DNA of 64,000 bases, from positions 2,418,001 to 2,482,000 of the forward strand of contig NZ_CP030840.1 in the NCBI RefSeq assembly GCF_003330725.1, in the 5' to 3' direction. This DNA is from Acidisarcina polymorpha. Its GTDB lineage: Bacteria; Acidobacteriota; Terriglobia; Terriglobales; Acidobacteriaceae. Position 1 is the stretch's first letter; each line of letters starts with the position of its first letter. Below the pieces are notes generated by a model. That model was not told the origin of the DNA and did no database searches. It worked only from the letters and a program-made list of their open reading frames with translations. Shown in pieces: positions 26,684 to 35,927 of the stretch. The position numbers were made by a program, and so were the translations under genes.

Positions 26684-28969
26684 ATGCAACGCCATTGGAC
26701 ACTCGTTCGTGCTTTCGGCTTAATTCTCGTCTTTGTGGCCGTGGGCGCCATCGTCAGCGCGCAAAATATGCAGAAGCCCGCAATTCGCGTACTCGATTCA
26801 CAAAGAGCACCCATTGCTGGCGCACGCATTCTCGACACGAGCGGAAGTGTCCTCGCCGTCACCGATTCATCCGGAGAATTCTTTCTGTCCGCCAGCATTT
26901 CCGAGATCCAAATAACCGCTCCTGGATTTGTCACCGTGTCGGTGACGATCGCAGATCACCCTCAACAGTCGATCATTCTCAAGCCTGCGGCCCAAATCGA
27001 ATCCGTTTCGGTTACTGCCTATCAGTCGCCGCTTGCTGCCCTCGATAGTCCAGCCAGCACGAGAAATCTTGACTCCGCTGCCCTGCGTCAGTCCGCCTCA
27101 CCGGCACTCGACAACAAACTTCGTCTGGTGCCTGGCGCCGAACTTTTTCGCCGCTCCAGCTCGCTCGTCGCTAATCCGACTTCGCAGGGCATCTCGCTGC
27201 GTGGCCTGGGATCGACTGCGGCCAGTAGGACGCTGGTGTTGAGTGACGACATTCCACTTCTCGATCCGTATGGCGGTTGGATCCATTGGGAAGAACTGCC
27301 CGAGCTCAGCATCAAGTCCGTTGAGGTCGTTCGCGGCGGAGCTTCCGATCTCTACGGTTCGAGCGCCATCGGCGGCGTCATCAATTTCCTACCCGTCCGC
27401 GCCGCCAGCAACCGCTTTGAATATCTGAGCAGCTACGGCTCTCTGAATACAACCGACAACACCCTTCTTGGCACTTTGAAATACGGCAAGTGGACCGGAC
27501 TTGGATCTGGCGGCCTGCTCCGCACGGACGGCTACATCTTAACCACTCCAGACGAACGAGGAACCGTGGACGTCCCCTCCAATGTTCACGCACAGAATGG
27601 TCTCGTCGAAGTCGACCGCGACTTCCTCTCCACGGGTCGAATTTTTTCAAGAGGCAGTGGCTTCAACGAAGCGCGCTCCAATGGCACGCCGATTCAAACC
27701 AATGCCACACGACTTTGGCGTTATTCCTCCGGTGCGGACTGGACCGCGGCCTCCGGCGGAACCTTAATCTTCCGCGTCTTTGGCGACAACGAGCACTACC
27801 GGCAAGGCTTTTCTACGATCGCCGCTAATCGCAATTCCGAGACCTTGCTTCGCATCGGCATCACGCCCGCGCAGGAGCTCGGCGCAGCCGCGCATTGGAG
27901 CCAGCCCTTAGGCGCAACCATCGTCGTCCTCGCTGGGGCAGACACTCACGACGTCCGCGCGACTGACTTCGAAACCAGCTACAAACTGAACACGCCCAGC
28001 GGTATCCTCGACACCAGCGCCCGTCAGCGTCAAACCGGCGTGTATGCCGAAGGCCTTTGGACGCCCGCAAAGTGGACCTTTAGCCTCGGCGGCCGCGTCG
28101 ATCACTTCTCGAACTTCGATGCCCTGCAATGGACGAGTCCGCCTCTCTCCCTAACCCATCTTCCCGATTTTTCCGAAACCGTTTTTGATCCGCGCCTGGG
28201 CGTCGCCCGCCGCCTCACCAACTATCTGTCGCTCACTGCTTCAACCTTCCGCGCTTATCGCGCTCCGACGCAAAATGAGCTTTACCGCACCGGCCAAGTC
28301 GGGCAGGAGTTAACCAAGGCAAACCCGAATCTGAGGTCTGAACGCGCAACCGGTTGGGAAGCCGGCTTTGTACTCGCCACTCGCTACAACACCACCGTAC
28401 GTACCAGCTATTTCTGGACACAGGTCAACCGCCCCATCACTGCGCTGACCGTGAGCACCACTCCTACGCAGATCACCGAAGTGCGAGAAAATCTAGGTCA
28501 GATCGAAAGCCGCGGAGTCGCCTTCGACGCCGAGACCGTACCCGTTCGCTGGCTCTCGCTGATCGGCGGTTATCAATACGCGGATGCGACCGTCACCAAG
28601 TTTGCCTCACAACCAGTATTAGTCGCGTGTGGGAAGCCCGAAACAACGCTCGTCGGTTGCCGAATCCCCCAAGTTGCGCGGAACATGGGAACCCTGCAGG
28701 CGCGCTTCACTTACCCAAAGATCGGAATTCTTAGCTTGCAGGGACGCATGAGCGGCAGCCAATATGACAACGATCTGAATACTTATCTGCTGCACAGCTA
28801 CTTCAAGCTCGACGCTTATGCTTCTCACGACTTTGGCAATCGCTTCGAGGTCTTTGCTTCCGGAGAAAACCTCTTCGACCGCACCATTGAAGTCGGTCGC
28901 ACGCCGACACTGACGCTGGGTACGCCGCTCGTTGGCCGCATCGGAATACGCGTCCGCGTAGGAGAATAG
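26684..28969 (+). CDS. TonB-dependent receptor, vitamin/siderophore-transporter-sized
   Basis: A 761-residue outer-membrane receptor: signal peptide (1-26, ending IVSAQ), a short carboxypeptidase-regulatory-like domain (about 30-100), plug (about 105-230, SQGISLRGLGSTAASRTLVLSDDIPL, VVRGGASDLYGSSAIGGVI) and a 22-strand-sized barrel. The plug resembles BtuB/CirA-type receptors much more than the Oar-like pair upstream. The C-terminus ends RIRVRVGE and lacks the usual terminal aromatic, which is odd. It follows folK after 34 bp and may be co-transcribed with it. No riboswitch was seen ahead of it, so the ligand is open. Confidence 0.88.
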   Translation: MQRHWTLVRAFGLILVFVAVGAIVSAQNMQKPAIRVLDSQRAPIAGARILDTSGSVLAVTDSSGEFFLSASISEIQITAPGFVTVSVTIADHPQQSIILKPAAQIESVSVTAYQSPLAALDSPASTRNLDSAALRQSASPALDNKLRLVPGAELFRRSSSLVANPTSQGISLRGLGSTAASRTLVLSDDIPLLDPYGGWIHWEELPELSIKSVEVVRGGASDLYGSSAIGGVINFLPVRAASNRFEYLSSYGSLNTTDNTLLGTLKYGKWTGLGSGGLLRTDGYILTTPDERGTVDVPSNVHAQNGLVEVDRDFLSTGRIFSRGSGFNEARSNGTPIQTNATRLWRYSSGADWTAASGGTLIFRVFGDNEHYRQGFSTIAANRNSETLLRIGITPAQELGAAAHWSQPLGATIVVLAGADTHDVRATDFETSYKLNTPSGILDTSARQRQTGVYAEGLWTPAKWTFSLGGRVDHFSNFDALQWTSPPLSLTHLPDFSETVFDPRLGVARRLTNYLSLTASTFRAYRAPTQNELYRTGQVGQELTKANPNLRSERATGWEAGFVLATRYNTTVRTSYFWTQVNRPITALTVSTTPTQITEVRENLGQIESRGVAFDAETVPVRWLSLIGGYQYADATVTKFASQPVLVACGKPETTLVGCRIPQVARNMGTLQARFTYPKIGILSLQGRMSGSQYDNDLNTYLLHSYFKLDAYASHDFGNRFEVFASGENLFDRTIEVGRTPTLTLGTPLVGRIGIRVRVGE

Positions 28970-29006
28970 CTGGTCTTCGTCCTCGAGCAGCTATCCTTGA
29001 AGTACA

Positions 29007-30179
29007 TTGAACTTCGAAATCAAATCAACATTCGGCCCCGCCCGGCGCGCGTCCATGTACCTTCCGCATGCAGCGGTGCAAACGCCAGTCTTCATGCCCG
29101 TCGGCACCCAGGCGACGGTGAAGGCGATTCCGCAGCATCTTCTTGAGGAACTCGGCGCGCAAATCATCCTTGGCAATACGTACCACCTCTACCTGCGTCC
29201 CGGCCACGAAGTGATCCGTCGACTCGGCGGGCTTCACCAATTCATGAGCTGGCCGCGCGCTCTGCTCACCGATTCCGGCGGCTTCCAGGTCTTCAGCTTG
29301 AGCGAACTACGCAAGGTCACGGAAGAAGGTGTGCGTTTTCGATCCCATCTCGACGGCTCCTCGCATTTCTTCTCGCCGGAACACTCGATGGATGTCCAGA
29401 TCGCTTTGGGCGCGGACATCGTCATGGCCTTCGACGAGTGTACCGAATACCCGGCTGACTTCGGGAGAGCCAGGAAATCGCTCGATCTGACCCTTTGCTG
29501 GGCGCAGCGCAGTAAAGACCACTTCCATGCGCATCAGCACGAGCGTCCCTGGGCAGAGAATTTTGCTGGCCAGAATCAGAGTCTCTTCGGCATAGTCCAG
29601 GGCGGCATGTTTCCGGAACTTCGCCGCGAGGCCGCGGAGCGTCTCGTCGAGATGGACTTTCCTGGCTATGCCATCGGCGGCTTGAGCGTTGGCGAGCCTC
29701 GCACCCTGACTCGCGAAATCATTGAAGCAACGCTGCCGTTCTTGCCCGCCACAAAGCCGCGCTATGTCATGGGAGTCGGCTACCCCGAAGAGATTGTCGA
29801 GTATGCCGCCATGGGCGTTGACATGATGGATTGTGTCTTGCCGACTCGCGCGGCGCGTCACGGGCTTCTTTTTACATCAGAAGGACGGCTCAACATCAAG
29901 AACCGGCGTTTCGCCGAGGACCAGGGTCCGCTCGATCCGGAATGCGGCTGTATGGTTTGCTCCCGCTATAGCCGCGCTTACTTGCGTCACCTCTTTGTCG
30001 CTCAGGAAGTACTCGGTTCGGTGTTGAACACTGTCCATAACCTGGCCTATTACCTTGACACGATGGAATCGGTACGCGATGCTATTGAGTTAGGAACCCT
30101 TCCGGCTCTTGTCGCACGGGTGCGCGCACGCTCTACAGGTGGCGCCAGTAGTGAGACTGAGCGGCCGGGTTCTCAGTAG
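29007..30179 (+). CDS. tgt: tRNA-guanine transglycosylase
   Basis: A 390-residue enzyme that swaps guanine 34 for preQ1 in GUN-anticodon tRNAs on the way to queuosine. Key elements: TDSGGFQVFSL, the nucleophile aspartate in MGVDMMDCVLPTRAARHG, and the zinc site C-x-C-x2-C-x25-H (CGCMVCSRY ... HNLAYY). The start is TTG at 29007 (MNFEIKSTFG); there is no ATG near the conserved N-terminus. It is followed 230 bp later by yajC-secD-secF, a linkage (tgt-yajC-secDF) seen across bacteria. Confidence 0.94.
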   Translation: MNFEIKSTFGPARRASMYLPHAAVQTPVFMPVGTQATVKAIPQHLLEELGAQIILGNTYHLYLRPGHEVIRRLGGLHQFMSWPRALLTDSGGFQVFSLSELRKVTEEGVRFRSHLDGSSHFFSPEHSMDVQIALGADIVMAFDECTEYPADFGRARKSLDLTLCWAQRSKDHFHAHQHERPWAENFAGQNQSLFGIVQGGMFPELRREAAERLVEMDFPGYAIGGLSVGEPRTLTREIIEATLPFLPATKPRYVMGVGYPEEIVEYAAMGVDMMDCVLPTRAARHGLLFTSEGRLNIKNRRFAEDQGPLDPECGCMVCSRYSRAYLRHLFVAQEVLGSVLNTVHNLAYYLDTMESVRDAIELGTLPALVARVRARSTGGASSETERPGSQ

Positions 30180-30416
30180 GAAGCAGCAGGCAGACGGGTT
30201 GATCGAGCTCTCCCGGCAGCGGCCAGGGGAGTAGGCGCCATCCTCCCAGCCGTGTCGTTCTTCTCAGCCCTCGCACTCCGGTAGAATCAAATGGCCGAAG
30301 AGGTCATGGCACTCATACTGGGTGAAGAAGACTAGGGTTTTCCGGTACGCAAAATCAATATCGAGGGACTTGCCGGACTAGCGGGAGGGACCCGATTAGA
30401 AAGAACGTGTGTGTTG

Positions 30417-30725
30417 ATGTCGCTCCTTGCATTCGCCCTTCCCGCTCTGCCGCCAGGCATTGTCTCGTTTTTGCCGTTCTTGCTCATCATCGTCGTTTTT
30501 TACTTCCTGTTGATCCGCCCCAATCAGAACAAGCAGAAACAATGGCAGGAGATGCTGAACAATCTCAAACCCGGAGATAAGGTGACGACGACCGGTGGCA
30601 TCCGCGGTACCATCCTCGCTCTTCGCGAGGATGTCATCCAACTCCGCCTGCCTCCCGACAACATCAAGGTCGAAATTCTGAAGAGCGCCATTGCCTCGGT
30701 GACCACTCCAGAGGAAGGGAAGTAG
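30417..30725 (+). CDS. yajC: Sec translocon accessory subunit YajC
   Basis: A ~102-residue single-pass membrane protein. One hydrophobic segment (about residues 16-37, SFLPFLLIIVVFYFLLIRP) is followed by the YajC signature QNKQKQWQEMLNNLKPGDKVTTTGGIRG. It joins SecDF in the holotranslocon. Three adjacent in-frame starts exist (GTG 30411, TTG 30414, ATG 30417); no ribosome site clearly decides. secD begins 12 bp after its stop. Confidence 0.93.
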   Translation: MSLLAFALPALPPGIVSFLPFLLIIVVFYFLLIRPNQNKQKQWQEMLNNLKPGDKVTTTGGIRGTILALREDVIQLRLPPDNIKVEILKSAIASVTTPEEGK

Positions 30726-30737
30726 GCCGGGAATTCC

Positions 30738-32354
30738 ATGCGAAAAAACCTCAACACGAAAATCATTGTCATTCTGGCCGCTTTAGCTATTTGCGTCTTT
30801 GGCATCACCGGCATCCCGCATGGCGTGACACCGGCGGCGCTCAAAAATGCATTGGTTAGCCGGATCAATCTGGGCCTCGATCTTCGCGGCGGGACCCATC
30901 TGGTGTTGCAGGTCCACGTCGAAGAGGCGGTCGGCGCCACCGCCGATTCAGACGCGGCTCGCATCCAGACCGAGCTTCAGCAGGCTGGTATCACCGTAGG
31001 GTCGGTGGTTCGAGACCCGCAGCGCACCGACGCCATTCAGATTCAGGGTGCCCCGGCCGACCGGGTGGGCGACATCCGGACGACGTTGAACAATCGATAC
31101 AGCTCCCAATACGACATCACCTCGAGTAGCGGAACCTCCTGGACCTTGACCATGAAGCCGACTGCGGTGAGGGACCTCGAACAGCGCACGTTGGAGCAGG
31201 CAATCGAAACCATCCGCACCCGTATCGATTCGTTGGGTGTCAGCGAACCGGTCATTCAGGAGTACAACCTCGGCAGCAACCAGATCCTCGTTGAGCTCCC
31301 CGGCGTGGATGACCTGGCGCGGGTGCATGACATTATTCAGTCAACTGCCCGGCTTGAAATACATGAAGTCCAAGGCGGACCATGGCCCGACGAGGCCGCC
31401 GCACTCCAGGCGCTTGGCGGCAATCTTCCTTACGACTCGGTGCTGCTCCATGAGCCCGCCGGGACCGCGAGTCCGAATAGTCCTGACCAGGTCTACCAGG
31501 TCAAGAAAGCGCCGGAGGTTGCAGGCACGGATATTCGCGATGCCCAGACCGGCCGCAATCCGAACACCAATGAGCCGCAGGTTGTCTTTTACTTGACCCA
31601 TGCTGCCGGCGACCACTTCGCGGACTTTACCGGCGCGAATAAAGGCAAGAGTCTCGGCATCGTGCTCGATAACAAGCTCCGCGAAGTCGCAACCATTCGC
31701 GATCAGATTCGCGATACCGGCACAATCTCCGGCGGGGCGATGGGCGAGCAGCAGGCCAAAGATCTCTCCATGCTGCTGCGCACTGGCGCGCTGCCGGCCT
31801 CGATCAGTTATCTGCAGGAAAGCACCATCGGTCCCTCGCTGGGCGCTGATTCAATCCGCGAAGGCGTCATGGCTTCAGTTGTCGGCATGCTGGTCGTCAT
31901 GGTCTTCATGCTCGTCTACTACCGCGGCGCCGGCATCAATGCCGACCTTGCTCTCTTTTTGAACCTCGTCATTCTGCTGGGCTTCATGGGCTACTCGGGA
32001 TCGACGCTGACGCTTCCGGGCATTGCTGGAGTCATCCTGACGATCGGTATGGGCGTTGATTCGAACGTGCTGATCTTCGAGCGCATCCGGGAGGAGTTGC
32101 ACGCTGGCAAGTCTCCTGCAGCGGCCGTCGACCAGGGCTTTGCTCATGCCTGGACGACGATCATCGATACTCACGTGACCACGATCGTTTCGGCTGCCAT
32201 CCTGTTCATCTTTGGTACCGGCCCGGTGCGCGGTTTCGCTGTGACACTGACCATCGGTCTGCTCGCTAACTTGTTCACCGCGGTATTTGTCTCCCGGGTG
32301 ATCTTCGACTCTAACCTCAACCGCAAGCAGCGCGGAGAGGCGCTTTCCATATGA
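30738..32354 (+). CDS. secD: protein translocase subunit SecD
   Basis: A 538-residue proton-driven helper of Sec export. It has TM1 (about 9-27), the SecD motif NLGLDLRGGTHLVLQV (44-59), the periplasmic P1 head, then five TM segments in the last ~170 residues with TIGMGVDSNVLIFERIREE. The length is usual for the family. Its stop overlaps the ATG of a 53-codon gene (ATGA at 32351-32354) that separates it from secF. Confidence 0.95.
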   Translation: MRKNLNTKIIVILAALAICVFGITGIPHGVTPAALKNALVSRINLGLDLRGGTHLVLQVHVEEAVGATADSDAARIQTELQQAGITVGSVVRDPQRTDAIQIQGAPADRVGDIRTTLNNRYSSQYDITSSSGTSWTLTMKPTAVRDLEQRTLEQAIETIRTRIDSLGVSEPVIQEYNLGSNQILVELPGVDDLARVHDIIQSTARLEIHEVQGGPWPDEAAALQALGGNLPYDSVLLHEPAGTASPNSPDQVYQVKKAPEVAGTDIRDAQTGRNPNTNEPQVVFYLTHAAGDHFADFTGANKGKSLGIVLDNKLREVATIRDQIRDTGTISGGAMGEQQAKDLSMLLRTGALPASISYLQESTIGPSLGADSIREGVMASVVGMLVVMVFMLVYYRGAGINADLALFLNLVILLGFMGYSGSTLTLPGIAGVILTIGMGVDSNVLIFERIREELHAGKSPAAAVDQGFAHAWTTIIDTHVTTIVSAAILFIFGTGPVRGFAVTLTIGLLANLFTAVFVSRVIFDSNLNRKQRGEALSI

Positions 32355-32512
32355 GTGATCTTGAATCTAATCCGGCTCCCACCAACTCACCAGCGAGCAT
32401 GAGTCTCCTTCAGGGCTGCATCTGGTTTCTCGGCGGTCTGCTGGTATCGGGAGCGGCGCTGTTGGCTCAAGCGGCCGTGCTGCACGCCATTGCCGAAAAC
32501 AAGGCGAAGTAG
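32351..32512 (+). CDS. 53-residue single-TM protein between secD and secF
   Basis: The ATG at 32351 overlaps the secD stop by four bases (ATGA), so translation is coupled. The product has a hydrophilic N-terminus rich in Pro/Ser/Asn (1-17), one membrane helix (about 20-45, LLQGCIWFLGGLLVSGAALL) and a short charged end AENKAK. I recognise no family. Its place inside the secD-secF pair, its coupling and its topology suggest a small accessory subunit of the SecDF complex. secF starts 68 bp later. Confidence 0.6.
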   Translation: MSDLESNPAPTNSPASMSLLQGCIWFLGGLLVSGAALLAQAAVLHAIAENKAK

Positions 32513-32580
32513 CGATTTCGAATGATTACCAGCGAGGGTGCGGCAAGATGCGCCCCCAATTCAAGTAAGTAGGCGGATTC

Positions 32581-33540
32581 GTGGAACTGTTTCGTGGCGT
32601 TAATATCGACTGGCTGGGGAAGAAGTGGTACTTCCTCGCCTTTTCGCTGATCTTTAGCGTGGCAGGCGTCTTCAGCCTGCTCTTCTGGCATCATCTTCCC
32701 CTCGACGTGGACTTCCATGGCGGCACTCTGGTGCGGGTGAAGTTCGATCACCAGCCGGATGCCGACCGCATTCGCCAGGCGGTTGACCGCGCCGGCATTC
32801 ACGATGCGCGCATCACTACCTATGGCCCCGCTCAGAACAACGAAGTCATCATCGCTCTGGCCCAGCGAGATACTCACGAGACCTCACTCGATGCAGGCCG
32901 TGCCGCGATCGTGAACGCGCTCAAGGCAAACTACCCTCAGAACAACCCTGAAGTGCGCAGCGTTGAAATCGTCGGCCCGCAGGTGGGTTCTGCGCTTCGT
33001 AACCAGGCGTTGTTGGCTACGGGCTATTCGCTTGCTGGCATGCTGGTCTACCTGTGGTTCCGTTTCGAGCTGATCTATGGCGTCGCCGCGGTTGTCGCGG
33101 TCTTCCATGACACGCTGATCACGGTAGGCTTCTTCAGTCTCTTCAATATGGAGATTTCGCTCACGGTCATTGCCGCGATCCTGACCCTTATCGGCTACTC
33201 GATGAACGATACGATCGTCGTCTTTGACCGCATCCGAGAAAACCTCGCGGTCTCGCGCCGGGAAAGCCTGGCTGACGTTGTGAACCGGAGCATCAACCAG
33301 ACTTTGAGCCGGACGGTCTTGACCTCCGGCCTCACTTTCCTCACCGTCCTCTCGCTGTTCTTCCTCGGTGGCGAGGTCCTGCATCCATTCTCCTTTGCAT
33401 TGGTGGTTGGCATTCTTATTGGCACCTACTCGTCGATTGCAGTAGCCGCCCCCATGCTGGTCGCCTACCAACAATGGCGAACCTCTAAGGGGAAGGGCCG
33501 GGTAGCTGCTCTTCCTGCAGCAAAAAGAAGCAGGGCCTGA
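32581..33540 (+). CDS. secF: protein translocase subunit SecF
   Basis: A 319-residue partner of SecD: TM1 (about 18-38), motif VDFHGGTLVRVKF, periplasmic P4-type loop, then five TM segments including GYSMNDTIVVFDRIRENL. It starts at GTG 32581. After the stop there is a sigma-70-like promoter for tonB (33563-33590), so transcription of the energy-transduction genes can be separate. Confidence 0.95.
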   Translation: MELFRGVNIDWLGKKWYFLAFSLIFSVAGVFSLLFWHHLPLDVDFHGGTLVRVKFDHQPDADRIRQAVDRAGIHDARITTYGPAQNNEVIIALAQRDTHETSLDAGRAAIVNALKANYPQNNPEVRSVEIVGPQVGSALRNQALLATGYSLAGMLVYLWFRFELIYGVAAVVAVFHDTLITVGFFSLFNMEISLTVIAAILTLIGYSMNDTIVVFDRIRENLAVSRRESLADVVNRSINQTLSRTVLTSGLTFLTVLSLFFLGGEVLHPFSFALVVGILIGTYSSIAVAAPMLVAYQQWRTSKGKGRVAALPAAKRSRA

Positions 33541-33562
33541 ACGAAGATCCAACTATTCTCGT

Positions 33563-33590
33563 TTGACAACTCGCGTCGGTAATATAAAAT
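33563..33590 (+). promoter_or_regulatory. predicted sigma-70 promoter for tonB-exbB-exbD
   Basis: TTGACA (33563-33568), 16-bp spacer, TAAAAT (33585-33590). Transcription would start near 33597, about 95 bases before the tonB ATG. It is the best -35/-10 match I noticed in the window. Confidence 0.6.
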
Positions 33591-33690
33591 CCACTTTCTG
33601 CAACTTCTGTGGGATTCCCGTCCCGGGATCAAAATGAACGATCACGGTGTCTACACAATTCAGAACGAGTTGCACTCTGCGAGGTAGGCC

Positions 33691-34428
33691 ATGTTTGAAG
33701 ACAGCTTGGTGGAATCAGGCGGCAGGTTGAAGACTAAGAGCAAATGGTGGGCGATTGGCGCGTTCATCTTTAATGGCAGTATCCTGGTCGTTCTTATTCT
33801 CCTTCCGCTCTTGAATCCCGAAGCATTACCCACGCAGGCCCAGGCGATGTTGCTTGCGGCGCCTCCACCACCCCCACCCCCTCCGCCTCCTCCGCCTCCG
33901 ACCCCTCCCGTGAAGGTTGTCAAGATACAGTCGGAAATGATGAATAACCAGCTGACTGCTCCCAGCAAGATCCCAAAGGTCATTAAGCAAATCACTGAGT
34001 CTGCCGCGCCTCCTCCGTCTGCGGGCGGCGTGGCCGGCATGGGCGGTGAATCCGGCGGGGCCGCCGGTGGCGTAATGGGTGGGATTCTCGGTGGTATCGG
34101 CACAGGAGCCCCGCCCGTCGTTAAGGCGGCAGCACCGAAGAAGATTGCCGTCTCGTCAGGCGTGATGGCGGGCAACATCCTGAATAAGACCCAACCCCAA
34201 TACCCAGCCATCGCCAAGGCTGCTCGTATTCAGGGTACAGTCGTCCTCCAGGCCACCATTTCGAAGACGGGCACCATCGAAAACCTTACGGTCGTCAGTG
34301 GTCCTCCAATGCTCCAGCAGGCGGCCATGGATGCGGTGCGGTCCTGGCGCTATAAGCCTTATTTGCTGAATGGCGAACCAGTTGAGGTTGGAACTCAAGT
34401 CAACGTAGTCTTCAGCCTCGGCGGCTGA
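33691..34428 (+). CDS. tonB: energy transducer TonB
   Basis: A 245-residue inner-membrane protein spanning the periplasm. TM helix at about 21-41, then 13 consecutive prolines (58-70) and a Gly-rich stretch (about 105-140) in place of the usual Pro-Lys/Pro-Glu rod, then the TonB C-terminal domain (about 165-245: PQYPAIAKAARIQGTVVLQ, MDAVRSWRYKPYLLNGEPV). It transmits proton-motive force from ExbBD to the TonB receptors, three of which are encoded at 17-29 kb. exbB starts 94 bp later. Confidence 0.92.
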   Translation: MFEDSLVESGGRLKTKSKWWAIGAFIFNGSILVVLILLPLLNPEALPTQAQAMLLAAPPPPPPPPPPPPPTPPVKVVKIQSEMMNNQLTAPSKIPKVIKQITESAAPPPSAGGVAGMGGESGGAAGGVMGGILGGIGTGAPPVVKAAAPKKIAVSSGVMAGNILNKTQPQYPAIAKAARIQGTVVLQATISKTGTIENLTVVSGPPMLQQAAMDAVRSWRYKPYLLNGEPVEVGTQVNVVFSLGG

Positions 34429-34521
34429 TTCCCTGCCGCTGAGGTGTATTTCACCGCAACGGTCAATTTTCCGCAGTTCTTCTAGCTGTGTTAGTAGTTA
34501 CTCCTTAGGAGGAAAGATTCA

Positions 34522-35262
34522 GTGATTCTCGCTCACCTCACTCAAGTCGCAGTTCACTCGGCAACCCTCAGCTTCTTCCAGGAGGCGCCGGCCGTTGGCT
34601 TCAGCCCTCTCGACCTCTGGCATAACATGGGTAACCTTGCCAAGGGCGTGGTTATCATCCTGTTCATCATGTCGATCTGGTCTTTGGCCGTCATCATTGA
34701 CCGGGCCCTCTACTTCAGTGCCGCCAAGAAGCAGTCGCGTGAATTTGCTCCCCGCGTGGCTGGTGCGCTCAAGGAAGGCAAGCTTGACGAAGCCATCAAA
34801 GTCGCGGACCGCAACAAGAAATCTCATCTTGCCGAAGTCGTTACCGCCGGCCTCCAGGAGTTTCGCAACTACGGCAGCGGCGGCGCCATCAGCGAGGAGC
34901 AGATTGAGTCAAGTCAGCGTGCGCTTGAGCGGTCCGAGGCGATCGTTCATGCCAAGCTGAAGCGCGGCCTGGGCGGCTTGGCCACCATTGGTTCCACGGC
35001 TCCCTTCATCGGCCTCTTCGGAACCGTCGTCGGTATCTTGAACGCCTTCCAGCAGATCGCGACTCAAAAGACCTCCGGCATCGGCGCAGTAGCCGGTGGT
35101 ATTTCGGAAGCACTAGTCACCACCGCTTTCGGCTTGCTAGTGGCGATCCCGGCAGTTATGACCTTCAACTATTTCACCGGTAAAGTGGAAGCTTTCGACG
35201 TCGAGATGGATAACTCATCGAGCGAACTGATCGACTACTTTATTAAGCAGTCGAAGCGGTAG
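34522..35262 (+). CDS. exbB: MotA/TolQ/ExbB proton-channel protein
   Basis: A 246-residue protein with three TM segments: about 40-60, 150-172 (TIGSTAPFIGLFGTVVGILNAF, the family signature) and 190-212. It forms the pentameric channel in which ExbD sits. It starts at GTG 34522 with an excellent TAGGAGGA ribosome site, which suggests high expression. It could equally be called TolQ by sequence; the adjoining tonB supports ExbB. Confidence 0.9.
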   Translation: MILAHLTQVAVHSATLSFFQEAPAVGFSPLDLWHNMGNLAKGVVIILFIMSIWSLAVIIDRALYFSAAKKQSREFAPRVAGALKEGKLDEAIKVADRNKKSHLAEVVTAGLQEFRNYGSGGAISEEQIESSQRALERSEAIVHAKLKRGLGGLATIGSTAPFIGLFGTVVGILNAFQQIATQKTSGIGAVAGGISEALVTTAFGLLVAIPAVMTFNYFTGKVEAFDVEMDNSSSELIDYFIKQSKR

Positions 35263-35310
35263 TCGAAGAGCTTAAAGCTAGCTTCGGGCGAGATCACCGT
35301 TTATCGTGGG

Positions 35311-35338
35311 AGTGAAGAGCCGCCGATGCTTCTTCACT
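35311..35338 (+). promoter_or_regulatory. hairpin between exbB and the first exbD
   Basis: AGTGAAGA (35311-35318) pairs with TCTTCACT (35331-35338) around a 12-base loop; outside it more pairs form with one mismatch. There is no U-tract. Such an intercistronic stem could stabilise the exbB part of the transcript and so help set the 5:2 ExbB:ExbD ratio; this role is inferred. Confidence 0.45.
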
Positions 35339-35430
35339 CTCCGATCTTCCGGTCGCTAGGCTTAAGCGCTCGCTTTTAAGTTCAATCGGGATCTGGGCTG
35401 GAATCAAAGATCAAGTATGGGGCGCAGTTA

Positions 35431-35886
35431 ATGGCAATCAATAAGCGGGACGAAGGCAAGAAAGTTAATTCGAACATCAACGTGACGCCGATGGTTGACG
35501 TCATGCTGGTGCTGCTCATCATCTTCATGGTCATCACGCCGATGTTGCAGAACAAGGTCAACGTCGACCTGGCGAAGACGGATAATCCCACTGCCATGCC
35601 GGATGCCGACAAGGAAGATTCGGTCGTGGTTGCCATCACCCGGGATAGTCGGATTTTCCTCGGACAGAACCAGGTCTCCCAGGCAGATCTCTCATCTAAG
35701 GTGCGAGATGCGCTGGAAAATAAGACCAGCAAGCAGATTTTTATCCGCGCGGATACTCGCGCGAAGTACGGTACCGTCACCGATGCAATCGATGAAGTGC
35801 GTACCGCCGGGGTTGACGAGGTCGGTCTGTTGACTGAGCAGCGCCAGACCCTAACCAAGCCTCCCGCGGCAGCTGGCGGCCAGTGA
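35431..35886 (+). CDS. exbD: ExbD/TolR biopolymer transporter (first copy)
   Basis: A 151-residue single-pass protein: cytoplasmic N-tail, TM helix with NVTPMVDVMLVLLIIFMV carrying the essential proton-path aspartate D23, and a periplasmic domain. The C-terminal part (FIRADTRAKYGTVTDAIDEVRTAGVDEVGLLTE) is the standard ExbD/TolR fold. It is the first of two adjacent exbD genes, 41 bp apart. Confidence 0.9.
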   Translation: MAINKRDEGKKVNSNINVTPMVDVMLVLLIIFMVITPMLQNKVNVDLAKTDNPTAMPDADKEDSVVVAITRDSRIFLGQNQVSQADLSSKVRDALENKTSKQIFIRADTRAKYGTVTDAIDEVRTAGVDEVGLLTEQRQTLTKPPAAAGGQ

Positions 35887-35927
35887 TCCAGTAAACGGCT
35901 TAATCTGTAGAATCGAGGATTTGACTT

